Source of the DNA: an uncultured Porticoccus sp.
GTDB taxonomy: Bacteria; Pseudomonadota; Gammaproteobacteria; Pseudomonadales; Porticoccaceae
Direction of reading: 5' to 3'
DNA length: 7,769 nt
Assembly: GCA_950063125.1 (NCBI GenBank)
Contig: CATLZI010000096.1
Location: 1-7,769 of the forward strand
Part shown: positions 5,470 through 7,769 of the stretch, piece by piece
Position numbering within the stretch: the first letter of the stretch is position 1
How the letters are laid out: each line of letters starts with the position of its first letter
The notes under the pieces: generated by a model
What the model saw: only the letters and a program-made list of their open reading frames with translations
The model's database searches: none
What the model was told of the DNA's origin: nothing
Position numbers and translations under genes: made by a program

Positions 5470-5492
5470 AGACGCCATTAAAAGGGCCCTTG

Positions 5493-7007
5493 ATGACCGA
5501 AGAGCATTACCTACTGAAACCGCGCCGACTGGGTATCGATAGCCATCAAGAGCTGGTGGTCTATATGCGCAATGATTGCCACGTCTGCCACTCGGAAGGA
5601 TTCAATGCCCAAAGCCGGGTACAAGTCAACATTGGCGAGCGAAGCGTTTTGGCTAGTCTCAACGTCATACATGGAGACTGGCTTGCACCGGATGAATTCG
5701 GGCTGTCGGAATCCGCTTGGCACACCCTTGCCCCCCAGCCTGGCGAACTCGCCGGTTTCGTTCACCCGCCCACGGTAGAATCCATGAGCTCGGTGCGTGC
5801 CAAGATCTATGGAAAGCCACTGGAGGACATACAGTTTGACGCCATCATCTCGGACATCTGCAAAGGGTTTTATACCGACGTGGAGCTGGCCACCTTCCTG
5901 ACCGCGTGCGCCAGTCGTGGATTAAACCGAACCGAGACCGCCAGCTTAACTCGGGCCATGATAAACGCGGGGGAGCGCCTTGACTGGCATCGCGATGTGG
6001 TCGTAGACAAGCACTGCGTTGGTGGCCTGCCCGGCAACAGAACCACGCCTCTTGTGGTAGCTATGGTGGCTGCAGAGGGTTTGATCATGCCAAAGACCTC
6101 CTCGCGGGCGATCACCTCTCCGGCAGGCACCGCCGACACAATGGAAACCTTGGCGCCGGTCGCCCTTTCCATTGACGACATGCAGCGCGTCGTGGAGCAG
6201 GAAGGCGGCTGCATCGCCTGGGGCGGTGCAGTCTCCCTGAGCCCTGCCGATGACGTTCTGATTCGTATCGAACGGGCAATCGATCTCGACAGCGAGGGAC
6301 AACTAGTGGCATCGGTGCTGTCTAAAAAAGCCGCCGCTGGTGCCACCCATGTCGTGCTCGACCTTCCGGTCGGTCCCACAGCCAAGGTTCGCAGTGAAGA
6401 GGACGCCCAGTGTTTAGCAAGGCTGCTGCGCGAGACCGCTGAAGTGATCGGGCTGACTGTTCGGACGGTCATCACCGACGGTCGGCAGCCAGTCGGACGA
6501 GGCATAGGTCCCACCCTGGAGGCCCGAGATGTTCTGGCTGTGCTCCAAAACAAGGAAGACGCACCTGCGGATCTCAGGGATCGATCTATCCAACTGGCCG
6601 GTGCGATTTTCGAGCTCGCAGGGCTTGTCGAAAAAGGCAGCGGCGTCAATCTGGCCGCGCAATCCCTGACCAGTGGTCGGGCCTGGCAAAAATTTAGAGC
6701 TATTTGCGAAGCCCAGGGCGGCATGCGCGTACTGCCGGTGGCGGCTCAGACTCAGCCGGTGCCAGCAAATCGTCATGGCTTCGTCACCGCTATCGACAAC
6801 CGTCTACTGGCGCGCATAGCCAAGCTTGCCGGCGCGCCAGCGACACCAGCCTCGGGACTCGACTTACATGTACGCCTCGGCGACTGGGTCGAAGCCGGCC
6901 AACCTCTGTTTACCTTGCATGCCGAGTCCGCAGGAGTGCTTGCCTACGCGCTGGAGTACTTACACAGTCGTCTTGACGTTATTTCCATCTCTGAATATCC
7001 GTCATAA
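5493..7007 (+). CDS. Type II thymidine phosphorylase / AMP phosphorylase family protein
   Basis: With ATG 5493 as start the protein has 504 residues, the family's usual size; an upstream TTG at 5436 would place the start inside the preceding gene. The order is an N-terminal domain with a C-x-x-C pair (C29, C32), the helical and nucleotide-phosphorylase catalytic domains, and a C-terminal alpha/beta domain from about 420. The phosphate/nucleoside signature is VVDKHCVGGLPGN (170-182), then PKTSSRAITSPAGTADTMETL (200-220), which follows archaeal AMP phosphorylase more closely than E. coli DeoA. Archaeal relatives split NMPs with phosphate into base and ribose 1,5-bisphosphate; the bacterial members are annotated as putative thymidine phosphorylases. 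C175 stands where DeoA has serine in K-H-S. Substrate is therefore unproven. The gene follows the small protein by 23 bp and precedes a PRPP-synthetase-like gene. Confidence 0.9.
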   Translation: MTEEHYLLKPRRLGIDSHQELVVYMRNDCHVCHSEGFNAQSRVQVNIGERSVLASLNVIHGDWLAPDEFGLSESAWHTLAPQPGELAGFVHPPTVESMSSVRAKIYGKPLEDIQFDAIISDICKGFYTDVELATFLTACASRGLNRTETASLTRAMINAGERLDWHRDVVVDKHCVGGLPGNRTTPLVVAMVAAEGLIMPKTSSRAITSPAGTADTMETLAPVALSIDDMQRVVEQEGGCIAWGGAVSLSPADDVLIRIERAIDLDSEGQLVASVLSKKAAAGATHVVLDLPVGPTAKVRSEEDAQCLARLLRETAEVIGLTVRTVITDGRQPVGRGIGPTLEARDVLAVLQNKEDAPADLRDRSIQLAGAIFELAGLVEKGSGVNLAAQSLTSGRAWQKFRAICEAQGGMRVLPVAAQTQPVPANRHGFVTAIDNRLLARIAKLAGAPATPASGLDLHVRLGDWVEAGQPLFTLHAESAGVLAYALEYLHSRLDVISISEYPS

Positions 7008-7061
7008 GGCCTTCTCAATTCGCGTCCAATACCGCTCATTGACTTTAAAAAAGGACCAGGC

Positions 7062-7769
7062 ATGACAATCCGTTGGAATGTGCTATTCAACCTCCACAGT
7101 GACAAAGAACTTGCTCTAACCCTTTGCGGGTCGCTGGATCTTCGCGAGGGTCAGCTCGACATGCGCCACTTCCCCGATGGCGAAAGCTATGTGCGGGTGC
7201 TGGATGAGGTTAAAGACCTCAATGTGGTGGTGCTGGCGGACCTTTATCAACCTGATCACCGAACCCTGCCTTTACTCCTGCTGGCCGAAACACTCAGGGA
7301 CCTCGGTGCCAAGGAGATTCTGCTGGTGGCGCCCTACCTTCCGTACATGCGCCAGGACAAACGCTTTCACGGCGGGGAGGGTGTGACATCGCGTTACTTC
7401 GCGCAATTGTTGTCCCGCTACTTTTCAGCGCTGGTCACCGTTGATCCTCACCTGCACCGCTATCATGTCTTGTCGGAAATCTACGGTATTCCTACCCAGG
7501 TCGGTCACGCAGCGCCAGTAATCGCGGAGTGGATCGCCGCCAACGTCAACAACCCGGTCTTGATCGGCCCCGACAGCGAGAGCGAGCAATGGGTCTCTGC
7601 GGTGGCAAAGCAGGCAGGTGCGCCCTTCACGGTATTGAGTAAAACCCGGCGTGGCGACCGTGAGGTAGAAATCAGTGTGCCTCACCTTGAGCAATGGCTG
7701 AATCACACTCCGGTACTGGTCGATGACATCATCTCCAGTGGCCATACCATGCTGGAAACCATAGTTCAC
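7062..7769 (+). CDS. Ribose-phosphate pyrophosphokinase (PRPP synthetase) family protein, 3' end missing
   Basis: The frame stays open from ATG 7062 to the window edge (236 codons; the family usually has about 290-320). AAGGA (7051-7055) lies six bases upstream. Seen motifs: FPDGESYVRV (37-46), PYLPYMRQDKRF (91-102, matching the family's ATP-binding RQDR region), DPHLH (128-132, in place of the usual metal-binding DLHA), K194-TRR, and the PRPP-binding loop VLVDDIISSGHT (218-229). Canonical enzymes transfer pyrophosphate from ATP to ribose 5-phosphate. The N-terminus and several motifs differ from housekeeping Prs, so this is probably a specialised paralogue. It follows the phosphorylase by 54 bp. 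The two could link base/NMP phosphorolysis to PRPP, but the exact reaction is not shown. No other PRPP synthetase gene is in the window. Confidence 0.88.
   Translation, partial: MTIRWNVLFNLHSDKELALTLCGSLDLREGQLDMRHFPDGESYVRVLDEVKDLNVVVLADLYQPDHRTLPLLLLAETLRDLGAKEILLVAPYLPYMRQDKRFHGGEGVTSRYFAQLLSRYFSALVTVDPHLHRYHVLSEIYGIPTQVGHAAPVIAEWIAANVNNPVLIGPDSESEQWVSAVAKQAGAPFTVLSKTRRGDREVEISVPHLEQWLNHTPVLVDDIISSGHTMLETIVH

Noticed and set aside
5436..5492. N-terminal extension of the phosphorylase from TTG 5436
   Set aside because: It would overlap the end of the 121-aa gene, and the added residues are low-complexity and unlike the family start, whereas MTEEHYLLKPRRLGID from ATG 5493 fits.
5870..6724. 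284-aa minus-strand frame opposite the phosphorylase
   Set aside because: Rich in Ser/Arg/Thr as expected for the antisense of a GC-rich gene, and the plus-strand protein has full family motifs.

Overview
The window looks like a copper/heavy-metal handling region of a moderately GC-rich gammaproteobacterium, possibly a marine or halophilic one. That placement rests on protein style (the CopA variant, the methyltransferase plus MerR pairing, DUF2933, the bacterial AMP-phosphorylase-like protein) and on E. coli-like promoter and Shine-Dalgarno elements; no rRNA or other marker gene is present. No tRNA, rRNA, CRISPR array, insertion sequence or attachment site was seen.

Layout. On the minus strand at the left edge is a leftward gene pair: a small exported Cys/Met/His-containing protein (595 to 215), then the first 30 codons of a lipoprotein (91 to 1) that runs off the window. 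Small proteins of this kind commonly lead copper/silver RND-efflux operons, so the lipoprotein may be an efflux subunit, but this is inference. A 437-bp regulatory region (596-1032) separates the two directions. It holds a perfect 17-bp-arm palindrome whose core is ATTACA-N4-TGTAAT, candidate -10 elements at similar distances on both sides of it, and a textbook MerR-type promoter (TTGACC, 19-bp spacer filled by a 7-7-7 dyad, CATCAT).

Everything to the right reads forward in one tight run: a MerR-family regulator, an isoprenylcysteine-methyltransferase-type membrane protein, an unannotated 41-aa single-span membrane protein, a copper P1B-1 ATPase (834 aa), a DUF2933 membrane protein with a His-rich tail, an unrecognised 121-aa soluble protein, an AMP/thymidine-phosphorylase family enzyme (504 aa) and a 3'-truncated PRPP-synthetase-like protein. 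Gaps are short (89, 0, -11, 49, -4, 23 and 54 bp), so one operon is plausible.

How the parts may work together. The regulator would bind its own upstream dyad and switch on metal export by the ATPase, with the small membrane proteins as accessories. The last two genes are nucleotide-salvage enzymes: a phosphorylase of the archaeal AMP-phosphorylase type, which makes ribose 1,5-bisphosphate or a ribose phosphate, beside a protein of the PRPP-forming or PRPP-binding fold. Why they sit in a metal operon is not obvious and is one of the main points of interest. The others are the ATPase's two N-terminal metal-binding domains, both with S-D-H-C in place of C-x-x-C, and a regulator whose cysteines look like a divalent-metal sensor although its neighbour looks like a Cu(I) pump.
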